From Variovorax sp. 679 (GTDB taxonomy: Bacteria > Pseudomonadota > Gammaproteobacteria > Burkholderiales > Burkholderiaceae_C): a stretch of DNA of 64,000 nucleotides. A model generated the notes under the pieces. It did not search any database. It saw only the letters and a program-made list of their open reading frames with translations, and was not told where the DNA came from. Positions 1-8,566 of the stretch are shown piece after piece. The first letter of the stretch is position 1, and every line of letters starts with the position of its first letter. The stretch is taken from the NCBI RefSeq assembly GCF_003952185.1, contig NZ_RXFS01000014.1:1-64000 (forward strand), read 5' to 3'. The position numbers were made by a program, and so were the translations under genes.

Positions 1-329
1 GCAAGCAGCCAGATCGCGGCGCGTTCCCGGCCCGCACGGATGGCGTGGTGGAGCAGGGTGCCGAGGTGCCGGTAGGCATCGGGGTCCGCGCCGGCCTTCA
101 TTTGCTTCGCCAGGTAGGCGATCAGGGCAGTCTCGTTGCGCGCCGGCTGATCATCGGGCTTCGGAAAATCCCAGTAACCCTGCTCCGGTTCGGCGCCTGG
201 CATTGAAAGCAAGGCGGCGAATGCGTTGTCCGTGGCGTCGCCGGAAAAGGCGTTCGCCGTCGTGGACAAAAGTGCGACCGACAGCGCCATCATGACGCTT
301 CGCCCGAGCCTCAGGACTTTCTTGTGCAT
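1..329 (-). CDS. Exported ankyrin-type protein, N-terminal part (cut by window edge)
   Basis: Reading the minus strand from the ATG at 329 gives about 109 codons that run off the left end. The start is supported by a GAGGAA Shine-Dalgarno-like stretch just upstream. The first 28 or so residues form a signal peptide (lysine/arginine-rich start, hydrophobic core, TANA-F cleavage region), so the protein is probably periplasmic. The visible end, HHAIRAGRERAAIWLLA, has the helix pattern of an ankyrin repeat, which suggests a protein-binding solenoid. Ankyrin proteins in the periplasm are often partners or immunity proteins of secreted enzymes, but nothing here shows the partner. The ankyrin call rests on one partial repeat. 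Confidence 0.6.
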   Translation of the reverse strand, partial: MHKKVLRLGRSVMMALSVALLSTTANAFSGDATDNAFAALLSMPGAEPEQGYWDFPKPDDQPARNETALIAYLAKQMKAGADPDAYRHLGTLLHHAIRAGRERAAIWLL

Positions 330-732
330 GGATTCCTCGCAGGTCACTGGATCGCCATGATGGCGGCCTCATCACCGCATCGAATGAAGACGGTGAGAAG
401 CCCCCGTGAAATGGAAACGGCGAGGTCGAGATCATCGGATGAGCGCGTGGGACGAGATTCCACCAATCTACTCAGCGGAGTCCACTTCGGCGCGAGGAAG
501 GTCATGCACACTCCGTACCGACGTTCCACACCGCTCGATCCTGCTTGCCCTGCGACGTCCGAATCGATCACTGCCTTCGATCCGTACGGGCGGAACTGGG
601 AGCCCGTCTCGCGGAGGTAGGTCGCCAGTCGCAGCGGTCATGGATCCTTGCAGCACAAGTGGTGTGGCAGTGTCCTCTGGAAGGACGACGACCGGAGCAG
701 GCAAGAATGAAACATACACAGGAAGCTCAAGG
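330..732. other. Divergent intergenic region
   Basis: About 400 bases between two divergently read genes. Open frames exist on both strands but lack a ribosome binding site and protein-like composition. A nine-codon frame beginning MKHTQ ends in TGA overlapping the ATG of the next gene (ATGA at 733), which may couple translation. I see no clear promoter or repeat. Confidence 0.4.
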
Positions 733-1173
733 ATGAAGCGACTCGACGCAAGCCCCTGCTTGCTGAGCGTGCTGGTACTGTGCGCGCCATCGGTCCAGGC
801 GAGCGGACATTTGCCGCTCCGCCAGACTCCACCGGAATCATTCGCCAGCTTTGACGCATGCGTGGAGCGTCTGCGACAGCTGCACGCACAGAACAGGGTC
901 GACACAGACAAAGGGCCCCAGCCGATCGAGAACGGTGCAACGCGCGAAAAGATCGTCGATACCAAAGGCGTCGTGGTCGACGGACGCGATGCAGCACACT
1001 ACTACGCAGAGGTAGGCTGGTCGGTTCGCTCGCCTGGCGGTGACGGCGCGGGCAATCGCTGGATCCAGAGCAACTACACGTTCGAGCGCTGGGCGTGGAC
1101 CTGCAGCGGTACGTCATTGAGCGGCACGATGGAAGGCGGCTTCACATCGCCGTCGTTCGAACCGCTGCGCTAG
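733..1173 (+). CDS. Small exported protein of unknown function
   Basis: 146 residues from the ATG at 733, chosen because a signal peptide starts there (MKRLDAS, hydrophobic SVLVLCAP, cleavage near VQA-SG). The upstream extension in the same frame is not protein-like. The mature part has two cysteines (C-VERLRQL and W-T-C-S) that could form a disulfide, and the segment WAWTCSGTSLSGTMEGG looks like beta-strand. I do not recognise the family. It is the first of several small exported proteins in this region. Confidence 0.55.
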   Translation: MKRLDASPCLLSVLVLCAPSVQASGHLPLRQTPPESFASFDACVERLRQLHAQNRVDTDKGPQPIENGATREKIVDTKGVVVDGRDAAHYYAEVGWSVRSPGGDGAGNRWIQSNYTFERWAWTCSGTSLSGTMEGGFTSPSFEPLR

Positions 1174-1323
1174 GGGGTGAGCGATGGCACGTTGTTCAAC
1201 GGCAGTTTGCTTGCGCGGCGTTTGCACTTTTTCGCTTGCTGTTTATCTTCTCGAGCGAGCCATCTCGACGAACCTGCGTCGCTCGCAATGCAACCGCTGC
1301 AAACCAAAACAGAGTCACCTTCC

Positions 1324-1662
1324 ATGAAAACGATATTTCTTGTCGCGGCACTCTTCAGTTCAACGGCGTTTGCCACGAAGCCCGTCATTTCGGTTTACGA
1401 GGGTCTTCCCTGCCGCACGGTCCTTGAGCACCGGCGAGACGGGTCGGTCCGCGCCCAACTGCATCAGTACGCGCGCGGCTACATCTCCGCGTACAACACG
1501 TACAACGCACAAAGGATCTACCCAGACCTCTCGGAGAAGATGGTCGTGGACTACGTGGTGAAGCATTGCCGTAAAAACCCCGGCTACGGCACATTGAACG
1601 CGATCAGGAGCATGGCGATCGAACTTGGAGCTGCAGATCTCCCTCGTACCAAGGAGCCATAG
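1324..1662 (+). CDS. Small exported protein, HdeA/Rap1a-like pattern
   Basis: 112 residues from the ATG at 1324, which begins a clear signal peptide (MKTIFLVAALFSSTAFA). The mature part has an aromatic-rich helix (YARGYISAYN), then YVVKHCRKNPGY followed by a helix of small residues. A cysteine pair, GLPCRT and KHCRKNP, frames the core. This spacing of C, GY, C and P is like the small helical periplasmic HdeA or Rap1a/Tai immunity families, but the match is by pattern only. If right, it would be a periplasmic chaperone or immunity protein. The frame stays open upstream to 1177 without a plausible start. Confidence 0.55.
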   Translation: MKTIFLVAALFSSTAFATKPVISVYEGLPCRTVLEHRRDGSVRAQLHQYARGYISAYNTYNAQRIYPDLSEKMVVDYVVKHCRKNPGYGTLNAIRSMAIELGAADLPRTKEP

Positions 1663-1695
1663 CCTCACTCGATCTATCTTGAGGAGGATAAACCG

Positions 1696-2046
1696 ATGCC
1701 AAGACTCGCTTCTCCACCAATTCCCACGAAGCTTTTCGAACTGCTCAAGGACTATCCAGAACAGATCGCGCGTCTGCAGAAGGTACTCGACACATTCGCG
1801 GACCACGCCGCCCCAAGGCTACAGCCGTTCGATGAAGCCATCTGGTCGTTGGAAGATGAACTGGCAGATCTCGCGACCAGGGCACACGACGAACGGCAGG
1901 CAGCGGAGGTCAGCGGCGACACCGCCGCGATCGAGCGGACGAGGGAAAAGGAACGAGCGATGCTCCGGACGCGCTCCAAGGTCCGCTGGCTTGGCCATGA
2001 CGGCTTTTGGAAGTACTTCCATGAGAACAAGGAGGCGTCCGAATGA
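1696..2046 (+). CDS. Unknown soluble protein, first of a tandem paralogue pair
   Basis: 116 residues from the ATG at 1696, preceded by a good GAGGAGG ribosome binding site. It starts MPRLASPPIPTKLFELLKDY and continues as helical, charged sequence with a central ERQAAEVSGDTAAIERTREKE stretch and a C-terminal RWLGHDGFWKYF motif. No signal peptide, so cytoplasmic. The gene at 2129 encodes a close relative with the same proline-rich start, the ASGD(T/P)AAI block and the WLGD end, so the pair arose by duplication. Function unknown; small tandem duplicates beside exported proteins can be immunity genes, but that is a guess. Confidence 0.6.
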   Translation: MPRLASPPIPTKLFELLKDYPEQIARLQKVLDTFADHAAPRLQPFDEAIWSLEDELADLATRAHDERQAAEVSGDTAAIERTREKERAMLRTRSKVRWLGHDGFWKYFHENKEASE

Positions 2047-2128
2047 GGCTTCCAGTGGACCGTTGGACGAGGCCCCAGCAGGCTCACCGGTCAATGGACT
2101 TCCCATCTTTTTGAAGGAGACGGGTGCG

Positions 2129-2491
2129 ATGTCAAGACTTGCTCCTCCACCCATTCCTCCGCGGCTGCGCGACGTGCTCAAGGACTATCCGGTGCATCTC
2201 GAACAGTTGCAGCAGGAGCTCAACAAATTCGCAGAACGCACCGAACCGAGTCTGGCTCCCTTTGAAGAGGCGGCTTGGATCATCGAGTCGGCATTGGATG
2301 CTTTTGTCATCGACGCTATCGGAGAACAGAAAGTGGCGGAGGCATCTGGCGATCCTGCCGCGATTGCCAAGGCACACGAAAAAGCTGCGGTGATGGCCAT
2401 CGCCAGCGGCAAGCGAACGTGGCTTGGCGATGGCAGTCTCCTCGACTATTTCTCGGGGGGAATCGGGAGGCCTTCAGATGACGGCCTCTAA
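2129..2491 (+). CDS. Unknown soluble protein, second of a tandem paralogue pair
   Basis: 120 residues from the ATG at 2129, with GAAGGAG upstream. It shares the frame MSRLAPPPIPPRLRDVLKDY, the helix PFEEAAWIIESALDAF, the block EASGDPAAIAKAHEKAA and the ending TWLGDGSLLDYF with the protein at 1696. The relation is obvious by eye but the copies have diverged considerably, so the duplication is not recent. The open frame extends back to 1625 but that part overlaps the first copy in another frame and is not coding. About 80 bases separate the two genes, so they are probably co-transcribed. Confidence 0.6.
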   Translation: MSRLAPPPIPPRLRDVLKDYPVHLEQLQQELNKFAERTEPSLAPFEEAAWIIESALDAFVIDAIGEQKVAEASGDPAAIAKAHEKAAVMAIASGKRTWLGDGSLLDYFSGGIGRPSDDGL

Positions 2492-2609
2492 GACTCAGCT
2501 CAAAACTGCAGCTTCACGGTGCTTTCGGGAGCGCCCGGCCGCCGCTTCTTGGGTTTTGGCAAGGCGTACCGGAGTCTCGAACCCGTCTGACTTCTTGGTG
2601 GATTCGAGC

Positions 2610-3206
2610 TCAGGAGCGCAGGCGACGAGGAACGGGGGTTGCGTCGGCTTGCGCTTGATCCAGCAATGCCTGTGCTGCACGCCACGCGCGCGCGGCGGCT
2701 TTCGAATCGCCGATGGCCCGCGCGTCGGCGGTGGCTCCGCTGAGCAGCATCACGTAGATGCCAGCCAGCTGCCTGGCTGTGCTGCGGCCCACGACCTCGG
2801 CCAGCAGTTGTTCGATCATCGCCAGCAGGTCGTTGCGATAACGCACCGCCACATCGGTCACCGGGGGACAGGTCTCGCCGAACTCCGCCAGCGCACGCTC
2901 GAACAGGCAGCCCGCAAACGTCGGGCTGCGGAACCATGTCCCGTACCAGTCGAAAATCCCCTTCAGCCGGGCGGTGGCGTCAGGCAGTGGCCCGAGCTTG
3001 GCGGCCATGCTGTCCATGATGAAGGCGTAGCGCTGCTCGAGCACTTCCCTGATCAGGTCTTCCTTGCTCGAGAAATGATGGTAGAGGGTCATGCGGGCGA
3101 CGTCCGCCTCGTCGATGATCCGCTCGATGCCGACTGGGTGAAAGCCATGACGGGAGAACAGCTCACCGGCCTTGTCCACCACCTGCTGGCGCTTGCTCGC
3201 GCGCAT
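2610..3206 (-). CDS. TetR/AcrR family transcriptional regulator
   Basis: 198 residues from the ATG at 3206, preceded by GAGGAG. The N-terminal 55 residues are a TetR helix-turn-helix domain: AGELFSRHGFHPVGIERII, then ADVARMTLYHHFSSKEDLI. The C-terminal ligand domain contains KGIFDWYGTWFRSPTFAGC followed by LFERALAEFGE, a block shared with the second TetR at 6695. A TetR dimer represses nearby genes until a ligand binds. No efflux pump or enzyme lies beside it; its targets may be elsewhere. The gene is read toward the tandem pair and separated from the next plus-strand gene by about 190 bases. Confidence 0.88.
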   Translation of the reverse strand: MRASKRQQVVDKAGELFSRHGFHPVGIERIIDEADVARMTLYHHFSSKEDLIREVLEQRYAFIMDSMAAKLGPLPDATARLKGIFDWYGTWFRSPTFAGCLFERALAEFGETCPPVTDVAVRYRNDLLAMIEQLLAEVVGRSTARQLAGIYVMLLSGATADARAIGDSKAAARAWRAAQALLDQAQADATPVPRRLRS

Positions 3207-3396
3207 TCAATCATCTCCTCGTTGTGCGATGGCATCTTAGCCGAGCAGGGGCGCTGGGCATTTCCGTGGATTCCCGCGACTGTATGGGGCGCTGTCGCTG
3301 TCGCTGCCGTGTCCGCTACGCGGCGATGAACCGAGGAGACCAGAAATAGATACCGAGAGAGTTGACCGCCTGTCGGGAGCTGCAGAGACTACGGCG

Positions 3397-4179
3397 ATGA
3401 AATCGCTTCGCCACCACGCCCTTTGTGCCGTCCTGAGTTTCGCGTCCGTGGCAGCGACAGCCGGTGGGCCCATGGAGAGTTCGAGCACTCGCCCGGGTCT
3501 GTTCCTCGCGTGGCTCTCGTCGGTGGATGACAGCGAATCGGTGAATCTCAATTTCAGCAGGCGTGCGGATTCCCGTGAGATCAGCGAGCATTGCAGGAGT
3601 GGAAGTCCCGTCTACCTTTGGGGGAAGAACACCCGATTCACGTGCAAGGCTGAACCGTATGAGGTCGACAGGCAGGACAGTTGGAAGACGCTCGCAGTCT
3701 CGGTGAAGGGCCCGACTCCGAAATCCGGCACAGCGCAGGTCGGCGTGTTTTCATTGAAGCCCACACGGACCACCCGTTGGAACACGAGAGCGGTCACGTC
3801 CGACGAGCAGGTGGCGGTGAAGGTATTGATCGCCGGAAGCAAGCCGCATTTGCGCCTGCCTGCGAAGCAGTTGAAGTTTGCCGCGGCCACAGCAGTCTCT
3901 GCGTCGAACGAAGGACGAACCACGATCATCGTGCCCGGCAATGTGGTGCGGGACGTTCCGGGCGAGTACTACGCACGACGCCACTATGTCTTTGTCAGGG
4001 AAGAAGGCGGGACCTATGCCTACCGGGGAATGATTCCCGCCAAGCCCGTGAACTACTTCGATCTCGACGGCGGCGATTTGCCCGCCATCCTCGTGGAGGA
4101 AGATTGCGACGGCTGGTGCATTTCCCTCTGGAGCATCTCCAAAGGCGTTCGCGTTGTCGCCGGCTTTTCTGGCCATTGA
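3397..4179 (+). CDS. Exported protein of unknown function
   Basis: 260 residues. The start at 3397 gives a signal peptide (MKSLRHHALCAVLSFASVAATAGG). The mature part is rich in beta-strand-like segments; cysteines occur at EHCRSG and RFTCKAE and again near the end at EEDCDGWCISLW, which suggests two disulfides. The segment YYARRHYVFVREEGGTYAYR is aromatic-rich. No known family recognised. It stands alone, with the next gene on the opposite strand. Confidence 0.6.
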   Translation: MKSLRHHALCAVLSFASVAATAGGPMESSSTRPGLFLAWLSSVDDSESVNLNFSRRADSREISEHCRSGSPVYLWGKNTRFTCKAEPYEVDRQDSWKTLAVSVKGPTPKSGTAQVGVFSLKPTRTTRWNTRAVTSDEQVAVKVLIAGSKPHLRLPAKQLKFAAATAVSASNEGRTTIIVPGNVVRDVPGEYYARRHYVFVREEGGTYAYRGMIPAKPVNYFDLDGGDLPAILVEEDCDGWCISLWSISKGVRVVAGFSGH

Positions 4180-4276
4180 CGGCGGCAACGGTACTCGCTT
4201 GGCGTGGACGAAAAACGGAGTGTTGAGGCCACGCGCCCTTCGGGATGCCGCAGCGCACTGGCTGGCGCGCCATGCC

Positions 4277-4663
4277 TTACCGAGGTGAGGCCGGATTCTG
4301 CGCGCGCTGCACAAGAATGCCGCGCTCGATCAGCAGCGCCAGCAACCCTGTGTAGGTCGGGCAGGCGCGGGTGGCATTGCGGACAAGCGCGTCGTCGATC
4401 CCCGCCCTGTCGTCGCGCACGCACGCATACAGCTTCGCATCCGAGGGGTGCAATCGACCAAACGCGCCGCACAACTGCACGAACGCGACGACCTCCTCGA
4501 ACAGCTTCGTGTGTACTTCCATGCCGACCATCGTGTCGGAGGTGTACCCGCACGCCTCGTCCACCTTGGCGGCATAGGCGCACAGGTCGTAGCGAGGTAG
4601 CCAAGGCGGATCCAGCCCGTCCAAGCTGCGGGCGATCTCGTCAATGCTGGCTGTCAGTGTCAT
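4277..4663 (-). CDS. Small cytoplasmic protein of unknown function
   Basis: 128 residues from the ATG at 4663, chosen because GAGGAA lies nine bases upstream; the same frame is open to 4765 without a better start. The sequence is helical with no signal peptide: MTLTASIDEIARSLDGLDPP, then AKVDEACGYTSDTMVGMEVH and FEEVVAFVQLCGAFGRLHPS. I do not recognise a family. It is convergent with the exported protein ending at 4179. Confidence 0.55.
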   Translation of the reverse strand: MTLTASIDEIARSLDGLDPPWLPRYDLCAYAAKVDEACGYTSDTMVGMEVHTKLFEEVVAFVQLCGAFGRLHPSDAKLYACVRDDRAGIDDALVRNATRACPTYTGLLALLIERGILVQRAQNPASPR

Positions 4664-4948
4664 CGTGCAATTCCTCTGTGATGCCCGAAAGTGATGCGCC
4701 CCGGAAAGGCCTGTGCGCCTTGGGGGCGGATGGTTTCCTTGGCAAGCCGAATGCGGTGCAGCCACAGTGCAGCTCGGTGCACCGGTCGCCTGGTATCTCT
4801 GCGTCGACCCAGCCTGGAGGACGGGGCCCCTGAACGTGTCAGGCAGTGCTGATGCAAGCCATGCAACCAGCCAGAAGGATTTTGAGTCGCATCTTTATCC
4901 ACTCTTCGTAAGCCATGACGCTGGCAGCCTCTAGACAGGGACCCGCGG

Positions 4949-5449
4949 CTAGGGGTCCCGTCTCGGCAGGCTGCAATCGGTGTAGTACACATGGCATTCG
5001 GTATCGCCATCGCTGCGGCAGACCGCCATGGCTCTCTGTATGGCCTCTTCCTTGGTGCCGGCGTAGGCCGTACTGAATCCACGACCCCCGACGATCATCG
5101 CTCCGCATCCATTGGCATAGGAAATCTGGAGCTTGCAGGGCGTCCCTCCCTTGGCCTGGCAATCCGCCAATGCCTTGCCCGCGGCACCTTGCTCGCTACG
5201 CTCCCCGGTGGCAGTCCCGAGCACGCCCTTCACTCCATCGGTGGCGATCGCCCCCCAACGAGACCCCAACTGGAGGGGGGCGCCACGGTCTCTGGGTTTG
5301 GGGGATTGCTGCGAATTGGGTGCGGGCCCGCAGGAAGTCGCGCTGTAGGGGATCCAACCCGAAGGGCAAGCCATCTGCGCGTGAGCCTGGGAACCGAAGA
5401 AATGCATGCTCAGCGAGGCCAGGAAAAATACGAGGAGTGCTCTTTTCAC
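4949..5449 (-). CDS. DUF4189-type exported protein
   Basis: 166 residues. A signal peptide (start MKRALLVFFLASLSMHFFGS, cleavage near AHA-Q) is followed by a short cysteine motif, MACPSGWIPYSATSCGP, and then the DUF4189 domain: RWGAIATD near its start, a paired-cysteine core ALADCQAKGGTPCKLQISYA, and an ending with HVYYTDC. The same layout (CPxG...SC, W-GA, C...C, C...C) occurs in the two genes at 12547 and 13078. DUF4189 proteins are exported and poorly characterised; the small domain is probably held by disulfides. This copy lies on the opposite strand and 7 kb away from the other two. Confidence 0.75.
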   Translation of the reverse strand: MKRALLVFFLASLSMHFFGSQAHAQMACPSGWIPYSATSCGPAPNSQQSPKPRDRGAPLQLGSRWGAIATDGVKGVLGTATGERSEQGAAGKALADCQAKGGTPCKLQISYANGCGAMIVGGRGFSTAYAGTKEEAIQRAMAVCRSDGDTECHVYYTDCSLPRRDP

Positions 5450-5513
5450 GATCTTGTGATCTCTCCGCTGCCATCAGCTTCAGAATCGGCCGGTCGAAAC
5501 GCTGAACACCCGA

Positions 5514-6593
5514 TCAGTTGTTGAGCACGCCGAATGGCAGTGTCCATCCGGGAAGTCCGTTCCCCGCATTCGACAGGGTGCCGGTCACGTGTCCGGCCGG
5601 CATGAACATCGGGCCGGTGCGATGTTCCATCGTCTCCTTCGGCGTATGGCCGAACTCGGCCTTGAAGATGCGGTAGAAATATTTCTCGTCCGAGAAGCCG
5701 TGGGTCCACGCGATCTCTGCAATGCGCACATGCCGACGTTGCGGATCGCTGAGCATCTGATGCGCATGACGCAATCTTCTGCGCCGGATCTGCCGCATGA
5801 TCCCGCCGTCAGCCTCGAACAGCTGGTAGAGCCTGGCGCGCGACAGGCCGACGTCCCGACAGATCTTCTCGGGCGTCAGGTCGGGCTCCAGCAAGTGTGC
5901 ATCGATGTAGTGGTGAATCCGCTCAAGCAGTGCAGCGCCGATCGAGCTGCCGGCCTCCCGGATCGTTTCGGCGGTCGGGGACACAGCGGCGGCCATCAGC
6001 AGCAACATCGACTGGACCACGTGGAGCACGTCCTGCTGCCGCAGCGCGGAGAGATTTCGAAAGAGCGACAGGATCTGATCGCCCAGGAGACGCCCGACGC
6101 TGCTGCTCAGCGTGCGGTCATGCAGAAGCGCTGCATGGCCCGGCAGCAGGTACCTGGGAACGACAACGCTGATGACGTCTCCGGCTTCGACCATGCAGTC
6201 GTTGAGCTGGGCGACATCGTAGAAGAAGAGATCGCCGGCTCGCTTGATGGCGTCCGACCCCATGGCCCGGCGTGTGACTTGCCCGCCAAGCAGCAGCGTG
6301 AAGCGAAAGGAATCCTGGCCATCCAGCCGGATGCGCCGCGCGTTGCGGTGGACCAGGTAGGTCAGCGGTCGGGGGCGTTTCGGCCAGCGTCGTCCCGAGA
6401 TGACCAGAGGGCCGAGCGCTGCGCCTGTTGCCTCCGCATCGAATGCGCCGTAACCGTCATCCTCGAATTCGCAGTCGCACAGATTGTCCTTGACCCACAA
6501 GTGGAAGCGATCCCGTTCGGGGTAGTCGGTCGTGGAGAACCTGAAGACGGGAACCGTGTCCGTCCGTTCGATGGCAACGAGCTTTCTTCCCAT
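5514..6593 (-). CDS. AraC family transcriptional regulator
   Basis: 359 residues from the ATG at 6593. The N-terminal two thirds is an AraC-type ligand or dimerisation domain (FRFSTTDYPERDRFHLWVKD, later VVVPRYLLPGH). The C-terminal 100 residues carry the paired helix-turn-helix: LTPEKICRDVGLSRARLYQL and RIAEIAWTHGFSDEKYFYRI, ending FKAEFGHTPKE, the usual AraC signature. It should activate or repress genes in response to a small molecule. The next gene upstream is the TetR at 6695, on the same strand about 100 bases away, so the two may be co-expressed. No target is evident. Confidence 0.88.
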   Translation of the reverse strand: MGRKLVAIERTDTVPVFRFSTTDYPERDRFHLWVKDNLCDCEFEDDGYGAFDAEATGAALGPLVISGRRWPKRPRPLTYLVHRNARRIRLDGQDSFRFTLLLGGQVTRRAMGSDAIKRAGDLFFYDVAQLNDCMVEAGDVISVVVPRYLLPGHAALLHDRTLSSSVGRLLGDQILSLFRNLSALRQQDVLHVVQSMLLLMAAAVSPTAETIREAGSSIGAALLERIHHYIDAHLLEPDLTPEKICRDVGLSRARLYQLFEADGGIMRQIRRRRLRHAHQMLSDPQRRHVRIAEIAWTHGFSDEKYFYRIFKAEFGHTPKETMEHRTGPMFMPAGHVTGTLSNAGNGLPGWTLPFGVLNN

Positions 6594-6694
6594 AACCTGA
6601 GAATCATCGCCGATCGGCGTGACGGTGCCGGTGAATGGCGCAGCTGATGCGCTCCGTGCAAACGGTGAATGCCGCAGACGGGTGGCGCATCGAC

Positions 6695-7261
6695 TCAATG
6701 ACGGCTTGCTTCATCGAGCAGAACCTTGGCCGACTGCCATGCGTGGTGCGCCGCCTCCGGATCCCCGTGGGCATGCGCCGCGGTGCTCGCACCGTGGAGA
6801 AGCATCGTGTAGGTGGTGGCCAGTCGAACGGCATTCTTGGCAGGGACCAAGGTTCGCAGCATGTCGGCCATCTGCTTCTCCAGCGTGCTCCGGTAGCGGA
6901 TCGCCACATCCGAGATGCCCTCGGCCTCGACGCCGAATTCGGACAGCGCCCGCTCGAACAGGCATCCAGCAAAGCCCGGCGTGCGAAACCAGTCGCCGTA
7001 CCAGTCGAAGATCCCTTTGATCTTTCCCGCCGGATCGGGAATCTCCTGCAGGCGCTGCGCGATGTCGGCCAGGATGTCGTCGGAGCGCTTCTCCAGGACG
7101 GCATGCACAAGGTCCTCCTTGCGCGGGAAATGGCGATGCATCGCGATACGCAGTTCATCGGAGGCACCGATGATTTCTTCGACGCCGACAAGGTAGAAGC
7201 CTCTTTCTGAAAAGAGCTCGGTTGCCCTGCCGATGAGCCGATCACGGCTCTCCTGCTCCAT
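6695..7261 (-). CDS. TetR/AcrR family transcriptional regulator
   Basis: 188 residues from the ATG at 7261, which has AAGGAC upstream; an in-frame TTG at 7282 is the other option. The TetR helix-turn-helix covers residues 5-55 (ATELFSERGFYLVGVEEIIG, then LRIAMHRHFPRKEDLVHAVL). The ligand domain has KGIFDWYGDWFRTPGFAGC followed by LFERALSEFGV, nearly the same as in the TetR at 2610, so the two are paralogues. The recognition helix differs (ASDELRIAMHRHF against ADVARMTLYHHF), so they probably bind different operators. Confidence 0.86.
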   Translation of the reverse strand: MEQESRDRLIGRATELFSERGFYLVGVEEIIGASDELRIAMHRHFPRKEDLVHAVLEKRSDDILADIAQRLQEIPDPAGKIKGIFDWYGDWFRTPGFAGCLFERALSEFGVEAEGISDVAIRYRSTLEKQMADMLRTLVPAKNAVRLATTYTMLLHGASTAAHAHGDPEAAHHAWQSAKVLLDEASRH

Positions 7262-7433
7262 GCCTTGTCCTTCGAATCGCAACGATATGGCGACGATGCA
7301 TCGATGGTGCTCATGCCGTCGCCGTATCGGACGAATCGTAGTTCAGGTGCCCCGGAGGCCCGGTGTAATCGCGTCCACATCGGGTGGAGATACGACGTCG
7401 CCCAGGGCGTCCACTCTCGGGCCGTGGAAAGGT

Positions 7434-8240
7434 TCAGCAGGGAACCCGGCCGCCGCCCATCATGCACCAACGCTGCGTTTCCTGTTGCGGCGGCGGGTAC
7501 GGCAGCCCGGTCCTTGGATTGATCTGGTCGAGGCCTTGACCGCGGAGATTGTTCGTAGCGCGGATTGCCGCGGCTTCCGACAAGACTTTTTCAGTCGCCG
7601 CGCGCTGTTGCGCGAGGTCTGCCTTCTGTGCGTCATCCACCCTCTTGGTCATGGTCACCAGCCGCGCGAACTTCGGATCGCGGACATCCTGCAGAGGCGG
7701 CAGAGGCGGCACGACAGGCCCGATGAGTATCGGGCCATCGTATCTCGGGACAGGCAGCTTCGACGGCTTGCCGAAGTCTGCCGCCATGGCAATGTCCCAC
7801 GCGGCCGCGTTCATTCCGAGCGCGTGTTCGTAGTCCCGATTCACATTTGCCAGCGTGAGTGGCTCTGCTGGAGCGGAAAGCGGCTGCAGGGAGGGCGGGA
7901 GGGCCTGTCGCGAGGCAGGGTAGATGGCGTGCATCCAACTCACCACGGCGAGGGAGTACTTGTACAGGAGCGCATCGTATGCGGCGAGTACCTGCGCCTG
8001 GCTGTAGCCGCCAGGGTTTTCGAAGAGCGGCTTGTAGGCGAGCAGACTCTGTGTGTACAGCTTGTTCGCGTTCTGCTGATCAATGACAAGCTGCTGCTGT
8101 GGATCGCTCGAAGCGGAAGGCGAGTTGGCAGCGCATCCCGAGAGCACGCCGACGACGATGGCCACGCCTGCCGCCGCCCGAAGTGCCGACTGAATTTGAA
8201 GTGAGGCTGCGGAAATTCGGATCATGTTGAGAACTTTCAT
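7434..8240 (-). CDS. Lipoprotein of unknown function
   Basis: 268 residues from the ATG at 8240. An N-terminal hydrophobic stretch ends in the lipobox VLSGC, so the mature protein starts at that cysteine and is lipid-anchored. The body is mostly helical (QQQLVIDQQNANKLYTQSLL, then DAQKADLAQQRAATEKVLSE) with a proline-rich middle (IGPVVPPLPPL). The frame is open further upstream to 8342, but the lipoprotein signal fixes the start. No family recognised. It is divergent from the PASTA-like gene at 8567. Confidence 0.65.
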   Translation of the reverse strand: MKVLNMIRISAASLQIQSALRAAAGVAIVVGVLSGCAANSPSASSDPQQQLVIDQQNANKLYTQSLLAYKPLFENPGGYSQAQVLAAYDALLYKYSLAVVSWMHAIYPASRQALPPSLQPLSAPAEPLTLANVNRDYEHALGMNAAAWDIAMAADFGKPSKLPVPRYDGPILIGPVVPPLPPLQDVRDPKFARLVTMTKRVDDAQKADLAQQRAATEKVLSEAAAIRATNNLRGQGLDQINPRTGLPYPPPQQETQRWCMMGGGRVPC

Positions 8241-8566
8241 CTCTGTGTCTTCGTCGTGACAGTGGTCGGGTTTCGCCGTGTTGAATAGCGCGGATGAATA
8301 TATACCGATCGATCTAGTTTGAATAGAATTCGAAACGAGCAAACGGACGGACCCTGCGGAGGATTCTTGATGCCGAGAAGAAAGGTGGGCACGCTGTCAC
8401 GCGATGCGCCAGCTCGATGTCCATTCACCATCTTTCGTCCAGCAGTATTTCGGAGAAGACGTATCGCATCAGTCATCTTCAGATGAATCTCCATTCGCCA
8501 GCACACCGTCGATCCTTTTCATACAAACGCAGCGCATAGAACCAGCGCTCACCTCAATCTCTCGCC
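8241..8566. other. AT-rich divergent intergenic region
   Basis: About 325 bases between divergent genes. The part around 8280-8340 is visibly richer in A and T than its surroundings and includes TATATA-like stretches suitable for promoter elements on either strand. I cannot assign specific -35/-10 pairs with confidence. No repeat or RNA gene seen. Confidence 0.4.
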
